From Actinomycetota bacterium (GTDB lineage Bacteria > Actinomycetota > Acidimicrobiia > IMCC26256 > PALSA-610): a stretch of 21,935 bases of DNA. A model generated the notes under the pieces. That model worked only from the letters and a program-made list of their open reading frames with translations. It was not told where the DNA came from and searched no databases. The stretch spans positions 1 to 21,935 of the forward strand of contig JAUZEI010000178.1 of NCBI GenBank assembly GCA_030839105.1. The letters run 5' to 3'. The translations under genes and the position numbers were made by a program. This document shows, piece after piece, positions 1 to 7,850 of this stretch. Each line of letters opens with the position of its first letter. The stretch's first letter is position 1.

Positions 1-803
1 GCATCGACAAGGTCGCGTTCACCGGCTCCACCGCGGCCGGACGGCGCATCGCGTCGATCTGCGGCGACCAGCTCAAGCGCGTGAGCCTCGAGCTCGGCGG
101 GAAGTCAGCCGCGATCATCCTCGACGACGCGGATCTCGCGGCCACCGTCGAAGGCCTGAAGACGGCATCGCTGATGAACAACGGTCAGGCTTGCGTCGCG
201 CAGACACGCATCCTCGCCAGCCGCGGCCGGTACGACGAGGTCGTCGACGCGATCGCGACCATGGTGGGTGGCCTAGAGGTCGGAGACCCGTCGGTCGCCA
301 CCACCGAGATCGGTCCGCTCGTCGCCAAGCGCCAGCAGGAGCGCGTCGAGAAGTACATCGCGCTCGGCCAGGAAGAGGGTGCACGCGTCGTCGTCGGCGG
401 CAACGGCCGGCCCGCCGGCATCGAACGCGGTTGGTACGTGCAGCCCACCGTGTTCTCGAACGCGAACAACGACATGCGCATCGCGCGTGAGGAGATCTTC
501 GGACCCGTCCTGACCGTCATCCCCTACGACGACGTGCGCGACGCCGTCCGCATCGCGAACGACAGTGAGTACGGCCTGGCCGGATCCGTCTGGACGGGAG
601 ACATCGAGCAGGGCATGGACATCGCCCGTCGGGTCCGCACCGGTACGTACGCGGTCAACCAGTACACGATGGACTTCATGGCGCCGTTCGGTGGCTACAA
701 GGCCTCGGGCATCGGCCGGGAGTTCGGCAAGGAAGGCCTCGAGCACTACGTCGAGCTCAAGGCGATCATCCCGCCCGGCGGGGGCATCGTGGCCGCCGGC
801 TGA
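1..803 (+). CDS. NAD(P)-dependent aldehyde dehydrogenase, 3' part (truncated by window edge)
   Basis: This is the C-terminal 266 residues or so of an aldehyde dehydrogenase; the reading frame is open from base 3 and the start lies outside the window. The enzyme class oxidises aldehydes to acids with NAD(P)+ in the cytoplasm. Visible motifs, counted from the first full codon, are the cofactor motif FTGSTAAGRRI near residues 6-16, the general-base glutamate in LELGGKS (E30), the nucleophilic cysteine in NNGQACVAQ (C64), EEIFGPVLTVIPY further on, and PFGGYKASGIGRE near the C-terminus. All catalytic positions that fall in the visible part are intact. The overall motif pattern resembles the Rv0768-type ALDHs common in Actinomycetota, but the aldehyde substrate cannot be read from the sequence. 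It ends 190 bp before the secreted peptidase gene and has no evident link to the heterocycle genes to the right. Confidence 0.95.
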   Translation, partial: IDKVAFTGSTAAGRRIASICGDQLKRVSLELGGKSAAIILDDADLAATVEGLKTASLMNNGQACVAQTRILASRGRYDEVVDAIATMVGGLEVGDPSVATTEIGPLVAKRQQERVEKYIALGQEEGARVVVGGNGRPAGIERGWYVQPTVFSNANNDMRIAREEIFGPVLTVIPYDDVRDAVRIANDSEYGLAGSVWTGDIEQGMDIARRVRTGTYAVNQYTMDFMAPFGGYKASGIGREFGKEGLEHYVELKAIIPPGGGIVAAG

Positions 804-993
804 ACCGTGCGGGCCTCGGCGCCGGAGGGGCACCTAGGTAGATGCCCGCAGATAACGTCCCTCGGATCATTGTCAGCCGTGACGAAGTACACGTGAGAAC
901 ATGTGTGAGGCGTTGCGGCTGGTTGCGACTCATCCGTGGTCACTCTGAATCGAGGATCCACGGGCAAGGGGTCCGGGGGACGGGAATCGCAGG
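804..993. other. Intergenic region between aldehyde dehydrogenase and peptidase genes
   Basis: No gene is supported here. A weak GC-rich hairpin (GCCTC at 813-817 facing GAGGGGC at 825-831, with a one-base bulge) sits just after the dehydrogenase stop; it has no T-run and is only a possible terminator. A 7-bp dyad lies at 889-906 and is listed separately. A purine-rich GGGGGA at 975-980 is the only Shine-Dalgarno-like run before the peptidase ATG at 994, and its 13-base spacing is long. I see no convincing -10/-35 pair. Confidence 0.5.
889..906. promoter_or_regulatory. Imperfect inverted repeat upstream of the peptidase gene
   Basis: ACACGTG (889-895) faces CATGTGT (900-906) across a 4-base AGAA centre. 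Six of seven positions pair, plus one G-T. It lies about 90 bp before the peptidase start, so it could be an operator or a small mRNA hairpin. No regulator family is recognised from it, and chance occurrence cannot be excluded. Confidence 0.25.
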
Positions 994-3900
994 ATGCGAC
1001 AACAGGCGCGAGGGCGAGTCCTGACCGCGGGCGTCACCGTGATCGCGGTCGCGACTGCCCTGATACCCGTCGGTCTCGCGGGTCGGGCGACGGCTGCCCC
1101 GGCCCCGGCCCCGCCGGCCACCGGTGCGGGGACGGCTGCGCTCTCACGCGCCGGGCGGGGCCAGAAGCTGTCACCCCGACTCGCGGCTCTGGCCTCCACG
1201 CCGTCGGCCGCGCCGCGCGCCTCGGCGTTGAGCCTCCCGGGCTCCGGTGTCGGCAGCCTGGTGCGCCGTGCGAACGGCATGGTGCTCGTACAGATCCGCA
1301 CCCACGACATCGCGAGCGCAACGATCGCGCGTCTGGGCGCGGCCGGCGCCCGGGTCGTGAACGTGAGCGCCGCGTACTCGACGGTGACCGCCGATGTCGC
1401 GCCCGCGTCGTTGCGTGCGGTCGCGGCCGATTCCAGCGTCGCCTACGTCACCGAGGTGTTGGCGCCCCGTGTCGGCTCGCCCGGTACGACGGCGTCGGAT
1501 GCAGTGCCGGGTGCGGTGCCGCAGACGGCGACCGCGAACGCGCAGTGCGGATCGACGACGTCGGAAGCCGACACGCTCATGCACGCGGCCGACGCACGCG
1601 CGGCCGGCAATGTCGACGGCGCAGGAACCACGGTCGGGATCCTCTCCGACTCGTACGACTCCGCGTCGGGCGCGGCGACCAGCGCCTCGAACGACGTCGC
1701 CAGCGGTGACCTTCCCGGGCCGGCCAACCCCTGCGGCTATCCGACGCCCGTGACCGTGCAGTCCGAGTCCGTAGGTGCGGGCGGCGCGGACGAGGGCCGC
1801 GCGATGGCCCAGCTCGTCCACGACCTCGCGCCCGGCGCCGCGCTCGCGTTCGCGTCCGCGTTCAACGGCGATCTCGATTTCGCGTCACAGATCACGAAGC
1901 TGCGCACGACGAATCATGCGAAGGTCATCGTCGACGACGTGTCGTACCTCAACGAGCCGTTCTTCCAGAACGGTCCCATCGCCAACGCCGCGAATCTCTC
2001 GACCGCGTCCGGCGTGCCGTACTTCTCCGCGGCCGGGAACAACAACACGATCGTCTCCGGCGCCAACGTGTCGTCGTACGAAGCACCGACGTTCCGACCG
2101 GTGTCGTGCCCCCCGTCCGTCACCGCCCTGGAGTCGGTACAGAGCTGTCACGACTTCGCCACCGGCAGCGGAGCCGACAACGGCGACGACATCTCGCTTG
2201 CGCCGGGCGGCGGGTTCGGTCTCGATCTGCAGTGGGCGCAACCGTGGGGTGGAATCACGACCGACTACGACGTGTTCGTGCTGGACGCGACGGGCGCAGT
2301 CGTCGGCGGTACCAACGTCGACAACCTCGCCTCGAAGCAACCGTTCGAGTACTTCGGGTATACGAACTCGACCAGCAGCCCGCAGACTGTCCACCTCGTG
2401 ATCGCGAAGTTCTCGGGTGCGGCGAACCCGCGGCTGAAGTTCGTGTTCGCGGGCACCGGAGGCATCACCGCGGTGCAGTACCACACGTCGACCGGCGGCG
2501 ACGTCGTCGGTCCGTCGATCTTCGGTCACAACGGCGCCGAGAACGTGGGCAGCACCGCCGCGATCCCCTACAGCGACGCTTCGACTCCCGAGATCTTCTC
2601 GTCACGTGGTCCGGTCACGTTGTATCTCGCCGACACGCCGAGCGTCACGGCGCTTCCGTCACCTCGGACCCTCGCCAAGCCCGACTTCGCGGCGACCGAT
2701 GGTGTGCAGACGACGTTCTTCGCGCAACCCGTGGGCAGTGTCTGGCGTTTCTACGGAACGTCGGCCGCGGCGCCGCAGGCCGCGGCCGTCGGCGCACTGC
2801 TCGAGGAGTACGACCCCGCGCTGAGTGCGAACCAGATTCTCGCGATCCTGCACGACACCGGCCGGGCGGTCCCGACCAACGGTACGGCCGCCGACGTGGG
2901 CGGCGGCTACATCGACGCGAGCGCGGCGCTGGCGAGTGTCGTCCCCAAGCCGGGCGCGCCGCAGAACGCCTTCGCGGTGACCGGTGACACTCAGGCGACG
3001 GTGAGTTGGACGGCGCCGGCCACCAATCCGAACCTGCCCGTGACCGGCTACACGGTGACGCCGTCGATCGGCGGCGTTCCGCAGCCACCACAATCGTTCG
3101 GCAGCGCGACGACGAGTGCGACCGTCACCGGTCTCGCCAACGGGCAGACGTACACGTTCCAGGTGACGGCCTCCAACGCCAACGGGGCCGGGCCCGCGTC
3201 GGGCGCGACGGCCGCGATCGTCGTCGGCGTGCCTTCGGCGCCCGCCGCGCCGTCGGCCGTACCGGGCAGCAGCAGCGCGGTGGTCACGTGGACCGCGCCG
3301 GCGACCAACGGTTCGCCGATCACGGGCTACACGGTGACACCGTTCTGGGGCACGGCGCCTCTGTCACCGCAGACCTTCATGTCGACGGCGACCACGCAAA
3401 CCGTCACCGGCCTCTCGAACGGGTTGACGCTCACATTCCGCGTCGCGGCGCGCAACGCGAACGGAACCGGGGTCGAGTCGCCGGGTTCGGGGACGGTCGT
3501 CGTCGGCGCACCCGTTGCTCCCATCGACGTCCGGGCTTCTCCCGGCAACGGCGCGGTCGCCGTGTACTGGGCGGCACCGCCGTCGAACAACGGTGCCGCG
3601 GTAACGGGTTACGCGGTCACCCGGTTCGACGCGGGGATCGCGCAGTCGACCCAGACCTTCGCCTCGACCGCGACGACCCAGACGTTGAGCGGTTTGGTAA
3701 ACGGGAAGACGTTCCAGTTCAAGGTCGCCGCCGTCAACAGCCGCGGCACCGGACCGCTCAGCGCGGGAACCGGCGGCCAGGTGACGATCGGTGCTCCCAA
3801 GGCGGTCGCGCCGCCAACCGCGACCCCGGGCAACGGCGCCGCGACCGTCACCTGGAACGCGGCGGTCAACAACGGTTTCGCGGTCACGCAGTATCTGGTC

Positions 3901-4635
3901 ACCCCGTTCCTCGATGGAGTGCAGCAGTCCGGTCGCCTGTTCGCCTCGAGTGTGACGACCCAATCCGTGACCGGCCTCTCGAACGGAGCGTCGTACACGT
4001 TCACAGTCGCGGCCGGCAACGCGAACGGCTCGGGTCCGACGTCGGCGGTTTCGGCGCGGACGATCGTCGGCACACCCCTCACGCCCACGGGCATCAGCGG
4101 TACGCCGGGCAATGCCAGTGCCGTGCTGCATTGGACGGCGCCCGCGAACAACGGCGCACCGCTGACCGGTTACGCCGTCACGCCGTATCTGGCGGGGGTC
4201 GCGCAAACCGTCCGCACGTTCGCGTCGACCGCGACGACCCAGACCGTCACCGGGCTCGTCAATGCGAAGATCTACACGTTCCGCGTGGCCGCGACGAACA
4301 GCCGGGGAACCGGACCGGTGTCGGCCGCGAGCAACGCGGTGACGGTCGGGGCCCCGGGCGCGCCGACAGCCGTCGTCGCGACTGCGGGCCCGAAGCGCGC
4401 GACGCTGCACTGGAAAGCGCCGACGGTCACCAATGGAGCCGCGGTCTCCGGCTACATCGTCGTCGCGTACATCGGCACGGTCGCGCAGACCTTCCTCTCG
4501 CTCAACTCCACCGCGACGACCACGACCGTGGACAAACTCGGCACCGGGAAGCCGTACACCTTTACTGTCGCCGCCCGGAACTCACGCGGCTCGGGCTCGG
4601 CGTCGGCGAAGTCCAACACCATCAAGCCGACCTAG
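994..4635 (+). CDS. Secreted S8/S53-like serine peptidase with six fibronectin type III repeats
   Basis: This 1213-residue exported protein starts with a Sec-type signal peptide (basic MRQQARGR, hydrophobic core about residues 10-30, A-rich cleavage region near 33-36). A pro-region follows, then a subtilase-fold domain (about 185-645). Visible motifs are GILSDSYD (D219), DEGRAM (E267), the oxyanion-hole-like SAAGNN (N349) and the nucleophile GTSAAAP (S590). The canonical His motif of subtilisins is absent; the Glu of DEGRAM stands there, as in the S53-like subgroup with a Glu/Asp/Ser triad. Residues about 385-490 form an extra beta-rich insert (YDVFVLDATG). Six fibronectin III repeats of about 93 residues fill 654-1213. 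No LPXTG signal or C-terminal membrane segment follows, so release or non-covalent wall association is likely. The ATG is chosen because it leads directly into the signal peptide. It converges on the oxygenase gene with 11 bp between stops. The natural substrate is unknown. Confidence 0.85.
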   Translation: MRQQARGRVLTAGVTVIAVATALIPVGLAGRATAAPAPAPPATGAGTAALSRAGRGQKLSPRLAALASTPSAAPRASALSLPGSGVGSLVRRANGMVLVQIRTHDIASATIARLGAAGARVVNVSAAYSTVTADVAPASLRAVAADSSVAYVTEVLAPRVGSPGTTASDAVPGAVPQTATANAQCGSTTSEADTLMHAADARAAGNVDGAGTTVGILSDSYDSASGAATSASNDVASGDLPGPANPCGYPTPVTVQSESVGAGGADEGRAMAQLVHDLAPGAALAFASAFNGDLDFASQITKLRTTNHAKVIVDDVSYLNEPFFQNGPIANAANLSTASGVPYFSAAGNNNTIVSGANVSSYEAPTFRPVSCPPSVTALESVQSCHDFATGSGADNGDDISLAPGGGFGLDLQWAQPWGGITTDYDVFVLDATGAVVGGTNVDNLASKQPFEYFGYTNSTSSPQTVHLVIAKFSGAANPRLKFVFAGTGGITAVQYHTSTGGDVVGPSIFGHNGAENVGSTAAIPYSDASTPEIFSSRGPVTLYLADTPSVTALPSPRTLAKPDFAATDGVQTTFFAQPVGSVWRFYGTSAAAPQAAAVGALLEEYDPALSANQILAILHDTGRAVPTNGTAADVGGGYIDASAALASVVPKPGAPQNAFAVTGDTQATVSWTAPATNPNLPVTGYTVTPSIGGVPQPPQSFGSATTSATVTGLANGQTYTFQVTASNANGAGPASGATAAIVVGVPSAPAAPSAVPGSSSAVVTWTAPATNGSPITGYTVTPFWGTAPLSPQTFMSTATTQTVTGLSNGLTLTFRVAARNANGTGVESPGSGTVVVGAPVAPIDVRASPGNGAVAVYWAAPPSNNGAAVTGYAVTRFDAGIAQSTQTFASTATTQTLSGLVNGKTFQFKVAAVNSRGTGPLSAGTGGQVTIGAPKAVAPPTATPGNGAATVTWNAAVNNGFAVTQYLVTPFLDGVQQSGRLFASSVTTQSVTGLSNGASYTFTVAAGNANGSGPTSAVSARTIVGTPLTPTGISGTPGNASAVLHWTAPANNGAPLTGYAVTPYLAGVAQTVRTFASTATTQTVTGLVNAKIYTFRVAATNSRGTGPVSAASNAVTVGAPGAPTAVVATAGPKRATLHWKAPTVTNGAAVSGYIVVAYIGTVAQTFLSLNSTATTTTVDKLGTGKPYTFTVAARNSRGSGSASAKSNTIKPT
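2953..4632 (+). repeat. Six tandem fibronectin type III modules (about 279-bp period) inside the peptidase gene
   Basis: Module starts (the Gly of GAP, GVP or GTP) fall at about 2953, 3226, 3505, 3790, 4069 and 4348, giving spacings of 273, 279, 285, 279 and 279 bp. Each module carries a linker, A-x-V-x-W-x-A-P, a GYxV strand, T-F-x-S-x-A-T-T-x-T-V-x-G-L and YTFxVAAxNxxGxGP. The copies are clearly related but diverged in sequence, so these are old domain repeats and not a fresh DNA-level duplication. Confidence 0.9.
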
Positions 4636-4646
4636 TACCGCGCCGG

Positions 4647-5606
4647 TCAGTCGGGACGAATGAGTCCGATGTCGTAGAGGACGCGGTCGAGGAGTGCGCC
4701 GGCTTCGATCGTTCCGTAACGCAACGGGTGCGCGTCGTCGACGCACGTCGGTAACGGCGCCAGCGAGAACCACGGTGCCGGATGGCAGAACTGCACGACC
4801 GAGAACCGTGCGGTCACGGCGCCGTCGATGCCGGCCACGACCCGATGCACGCCCGCGGGAATGCGGCCGTTGCTGAGCCGCTCGAGCATCATGCCCGAGT
4901 TCATGACGACGTGACCCTCGGGGGGGACGACGTCGCGCCAACCCGCAGCCGTCTTCAGCTGCAGACCCCGGTCGGTCGCGCGGGGCAATGCCGTGACGAG
5001 GTTGATATCGGAGTGCGCGTCGGCCCACACGTAGTCGAGATTCGGCGCGTGTGTCATCGGCGGGTAGTGGATCGCGCGCGTGAGGTGCGATCCGTCGGCG
5101 AGGAGGTCGTCGAAGTACGCGCCGTCGACGCGGAGCCCGGCCGCCACGACCCGCAGGAAGCGGGTCTGGAGGTCGACGAGTCGTTCGTGAAACGCGGCCA
5201 GCACCGTCGCGATACCGGGTACCGCGGTCTCGGGGAAGATCTGGTCGAGATACCGGTGCGGGTAGCGCGTGCGGAGCGGATGGTGCCGTGGCACCTCGGC
5301 GCCCCAGTTGTACATCTCCTTCCAGTCGGCAACCTCGCTCCCCGCCGCGGTCTCGACCGCCAGCCCGGTGTAGCCCGTCTGACCGTGGCTCTCGGGCACA
5401 CGCCAGCGGTTCTTCTCCTCCGTTGCCAACGCGAAGAACTGCTGCAACATCGCGTAGGCCTCGTCGATCAGGTCGGGCGGGATGTCGTGACTGGTGAACA
5501 CGAATCCCGTTCCGAGACTGCGCATGACACCGTCGACAACGGCGCGCCGCTGTTCGTCGCTTCCCCGCTCGAACTCCAGCAGGTCGACATCGAGGACGTC
5601 GGTCAC
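4647..5606 (-). CDS. Isopenicillin-N-synthase-type Fe(II)/2-oxoglutarate-dependent oxygenase
   Basis: This 319-residue cytoplasmic oxygenase has the usual length of the IPNS-like family. The N-terminal DIOX_N part spans about residues 5-120 (GFVFTSHDI, then KNRWRVPES and DWKEMYNWG). The C-terminal jelly-roll carries the iron-binding triad H198-x-D200 (AHSDINLVTAL) and H254 (GVHRVV), and the R267-x-S269 pair (RFSVVQF) that binds the 2-oxoglutarate carboxylate. All four are intact, so an active dioxygenase is expected. It starts with GTG at 5606, and its GTGA overlaps the stop of the preceding carbamoylase-like gene, so it is the last gene of the minus-strand operon. The substrate is not readable. 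In this setting a purine, pyrimidine or ureide is plausible: thymine 7-hydroxylase, which hydroxylates a pyrimidine methyl group, belongs to the same fold family. That assignment is inference from context only. Confidence 0.9.
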   Translation of the reverse strand: MTDVLDVDLLEFERGSDEQRRAVVDGVMRSLGTGFVFTSHDIPPDLIDEAYAMLQQFFALATEEKNRWRVPESHGQTGYTGLAVETAAGSEVADWKEMYNWGAEVPRHHPLRTRYPHRYLDQIFPETAVPGIATVLAAFHERLVDLQTRFLRVVAAGLRVDGAYFDDLLADGSHLTRAIHYPPMTHAPNLDYVWADAHSDINLVTALPRATDRGLQLKTAAGWRDVVPPEGHVVMNSGMMLERLSNGRIPAGVHRVVAGIDGAVTARFSVVQFCHPAPWFSLAPLPTCVDDAHPLRYGTIEAGALLDRVLYDIGLIRPD

Positions 5607-6574
5607 GACTCGAGCGCTCCCCGTCCGCCGTCGTCGTTGTCATCGTCGCCGTCGGCCGGTTCGCGGATGCCTCGTTGCGCGGTGATGGCCGTGTACATCT
5701 CGGGCCGACGGTAGCGATCGAAGTCGAACACCGTGCGTTTGTAGTCGTCGCAGAGATCGAGATCGCACCGCGCGACGACGACCTCGTCACCCTCGGTCGC
5801 GGCGCGGGCGACGACCTCGCCCGACGGCGCGATGATCTGGCTGTCGCAGAGTCCTTCGACTCCCTCCTCCACGCCGCCCTTGGCGACTCCGACGACCCAG
5901 GTGGCGTTCTCGTACGCGCCGCTCGCCATCACCAGGTTGTTGTGGAACGCCGCCATGCGATCCTGGCCGGGATCGGGCGCGTAGTGGATCGGTGTGTTGT
6001 AGCCAATACACACGAGCTCGACGCCTTGCAGGCCGAGCACGCGATAGGTCTCGGGCCAGCGCCGGTCGTTGCATATCGCGAGGCCGACGACTCCGCCGAA
6101 GGCGCGCTGGGCCCGAAACGTCTCCGGTCCCGGTTCGAAGTAGCGCCGCTCGAGGTGCTGGAACGGGCGCCACGGCTCGGGTTCCTCGTGGCCGGGCAGG
6201 TGCACCTTGCGGTACTTCGCGACGACGTGCACGTCGCGTTCGACGAGGATCGCGGTGTTGTAGCGATGGCCGTCGGCCGTCAGCTCCGCGTAGCCCAGGT
6301 GAAAGCCGACGCCCAGCCGTCGGGCGGCGTCGAACAGGGGCGCGGTTTCGGCGCTCGGCATCTCCCGCTCGAAGAACCCGAGGAGCTCGTCGTCGGGCAG
6401 GTCCCAACGCGGGAAGAACGTGGTGAGCGCGAGCTCCGGGAACACCACGAGCTCGGCGCCACGATCGGCGGCCTCCTGCAACATCGCCAGCAGCCGCTCG
6501 ACCACCTGTTTACGGGTCTCGGCGCGGGCGACCGGTCCCATCTGGGCGGCCGCGATCGTGAGCAGTCGGCTCAT
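5603..6574 (-). CDS. N-carbamoyl-D-amino-acid hydrolase-like nitrilase-family amidohydrolase
   Basis: This 323-residue member of the nitrilase superfamily hydrolyses the carbamoyl C-N bond of N-carbamoyl amino acids, yielding the amino acid, CO2 and ammonia. The Glu-Lys-Cys triad is visible as E47 (VFPELALTTFF), K123 (KYRKVHLPGH) and C168 (AICNDRRWPETYRV). The second Glu in HEEPEPWRPFQHLE is also present. The block around the cysteine, CNDRRWPETYRVLGLQG, and IGYNTP are hallmarks of the D-carbamoylase branch rather than of generic nitrilases. The ATG at 6574 was chosen because it overlaps the stop of the upstream M20 hydrolase (ATGA) and the protein then begins with the family-typical LTIAAAQMGP; upstream in-frame sequence is Arg-rich and not protein-like. 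The C-terminus ends in an acidic Asp-rich tail (about 306-316). Likely partners are the hydantoinase and the M20 hydrolase. N-carbamoyl-beta-alanine or another ureido acid is an alternative substrate. Confidence 0.9.
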   Translation of the reverse strand: MSRLLTIAAAQMGPVARAETRKQVVERLLAMLQEAADRGAELVVFPELALTTFFPRWDLPDDELLGFFEREMPSAETAPLFDAARRLGVGFHLGYAELTADGHRYNTAILVERDVHVVAKYRKVHLPGHEEPEPWRPFQHLERRYFEPGPETFRAQRAFGGVVGLAICNDRRWPETYRVLGLQGVELVCIGYNTPIHYAPDPGQDRMAAFHNNLVMASGAYENATWVVGVAKGGVEEGVEGLCDSQIIAPSGEVVARAATEGDEVVVARCDLDLCDDYKRTVFDFDRYRRPEMYTAITAQRGIREPADGDDDNDDGGRGALES

Positions 6575-7824
6575 CGTTCGGCAGAGGCGAGGCGCAACAA
6601 CACGTGCAACAGTACGTTGGCGCCCGCTTCGAGATCGGCGTCGGATGTGAGCTCGGCCGGGTTGTGGCTGATGCCGCGCACGCTCGGCACGAACACCATC
6701 CCGGCCGGACACATGCGCGCGAGCATCTGGGCGTCGTGTCCCGCGCCCGAGGGCATGCGTTTCGTCGACAGCCCGCGCGCCCGGGCTACTTCCTCGACCA
6801 GCGCGACCACGGCGGCGTCGAAGTCGACCGGCGCGAACCGCGCGAGCGAGCGCGCTTCGATCGTCACGCCTTCTCGTTGGGCCAGCTCGGCGCAGAACAC
6901 CGCGAGCCGTCGTTCCGACTCGGTGACCAGCGCGTCGTCAGTGTTGCGCAGGTCGACGGTGAGGGTGGCGCGCGCCGCGACGACGTTCACCAGATTCGGG
7001 TGCACGTTGATGCGCCCCACCGTCGCGACCTGCGGTGGCCCCATCTCCGTTGCCAACCCGCGCACGAAAGCTGCGATAGCAGCGGCCGCGTACCCGGCGT
7101 CGTGGCGCATCGACATCGGCGTCGTACCCGCGTGGTTCGACTGACCGGCGATCGAGAGCTCGGTCCACGAGATTCCCTGGACTCCGGTCACGGCGCCGAT
7201 CGTCAGCGCCTCGGCTTCGAGCACGGGTCCCTGCTCGATGTGCAGCTCGACGTACGCGTGCGGAGGACGGGCCGGGCACGGCTGCGGTCCGGCGTAGCCG
7301 ATGCGGAGCAACTCTTCGCCGAGCACCGCGTCGTCGAAACCGCGAATCGCGAGCGCATCCTCGAGCGGCATTCCGCCCGCGAAAACGAGGCTGCCGAGCA
7401 TGTCGGGCGCGAACCGGCTCCCCTCCTCGTCGGTGAAGAACGCGACCGCCAACGGCCGCGCGAGCTCGACGCCGGCCGTGATGATCGTCTCGAGTACCTC
7501 GATGCCCGCGAGCACACCCAGCGTGCCGTCGAAGCGTCCGCCGGTCGCGACGGTGTCGATGTGACTTCCGGTCATGACCGGCGCGTCCGTGCTGTCGGCC
7601 GGCCAGGTGCCGACGACATTGCCGATCTCGTCGACGTCGACGCGTAGACCGAGGTCGCGCATCCAACTGACGACGAGATCCCGACCGAGACGATCCTCGT
7701 CGGTCAGCGCGAGGCGGGCGCACCCACCGTCGTCGATCGCGCCGATCTCGGCGAGGGCATCCAGGCGCGCGCGCAGGCGCGGATACGAGATCGAGAGTCC
7801 GTCGGACGCGGTGCCCGTGGTCAC
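6571..7824 (-). CDS. M20-family Zn-dependent amidohydrolase (N-carbamoyl-L-amino acid hydrolase / beta-ureidopropionase / allantoate amidohydrolase type)
   Basis: This 417-residue cytoplasmic metallohydrolase cleaves a ureido or carbamoyl group from a linear intermediate. The binuclear metal site is complete: H88 (GSHIDTV), D99 (GGRFDGTLG), E133/E134 (TDEEGSRF), H195 (ELHIEQGP) and H387 (ISHNPAE), with H363 in SGAGHDAQM. The dimerisation/lid domain (about 215-330) carries SNHAGTTPMSMR and the substrate-binding PNLVNVV and DLRNTD (R293). Length and motifs match the AmaB/HyuC/AllC group, whose members differ mainly in substrate, so the exact reaction is open. It starts with GTG at 7824, 26 bp after the Moco subunit gene, with AGG about eight bases upstream as a modest ribosome site. 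Its stop overlaps the D-carbamoylase-like start. Adjacent L-type and D-type carbamoylases in one operon are unusual. Confidence 0.9.
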   Translation of the reverse strand: MTTGTASDGLSISYPRLRARLDALAEIGAIDDGGCARLALTDEDRLGRDLVVSWMRDLGLRVDVDEIGNVVGTWPADSTDAPVMTGSHIDTVATGGRFDGTLGVLAGIEVLETIITAGVELARPLAVAFFTDEEGSRFAPDMLGSLVFAGGMPLEDALAIRGFDDAVLGEELLRIGYAGPQPCPARPPHAYVELHIEQGPVLEAEALTIGAVTGVQGISWTELSIAGQSNHAGTTPMSMRHDAGYAAAAIAAFVRGLATEMGPPQVATVGRINVHPNLVNVVAARATLTVDLRNTDDALVTESERRLAVFCAELAQREGVTIEARSLARFAPVDFDAAVVALVEEVARARGLSTKRMPSGAGHDAQMLARMCPAGMVFVPSVRGISHNPAELTSDADLEAGANVLLHVLLRLASAER

Positions 7825-7850
7825 CCGAACCTGCCCATCACATCAACCTG

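Noticed and set aside
4636..4646. Bidirectional terminator between the convergent peptidase and oxygenase genes
   Set aside because: Only 11 bases separate the stops and no stem-loop or T-run is present; the 8-base gap at 17563-17570 is equally empty.
3006..4754. 582-codon plus-strand open frame overlapping the fibronectin III region
   Set aside because: The Arg-rich, repetitive translation simply mirrors the fibronectin repeats in another frame. It has no start context and no domain.
5675..7144. 489-codon plus-strand open frame opposite the two carbamoyl hydrolase genes
   Set aside because: It crosses two real genes and their ATGA junction, and its sequence has no protein-family character.
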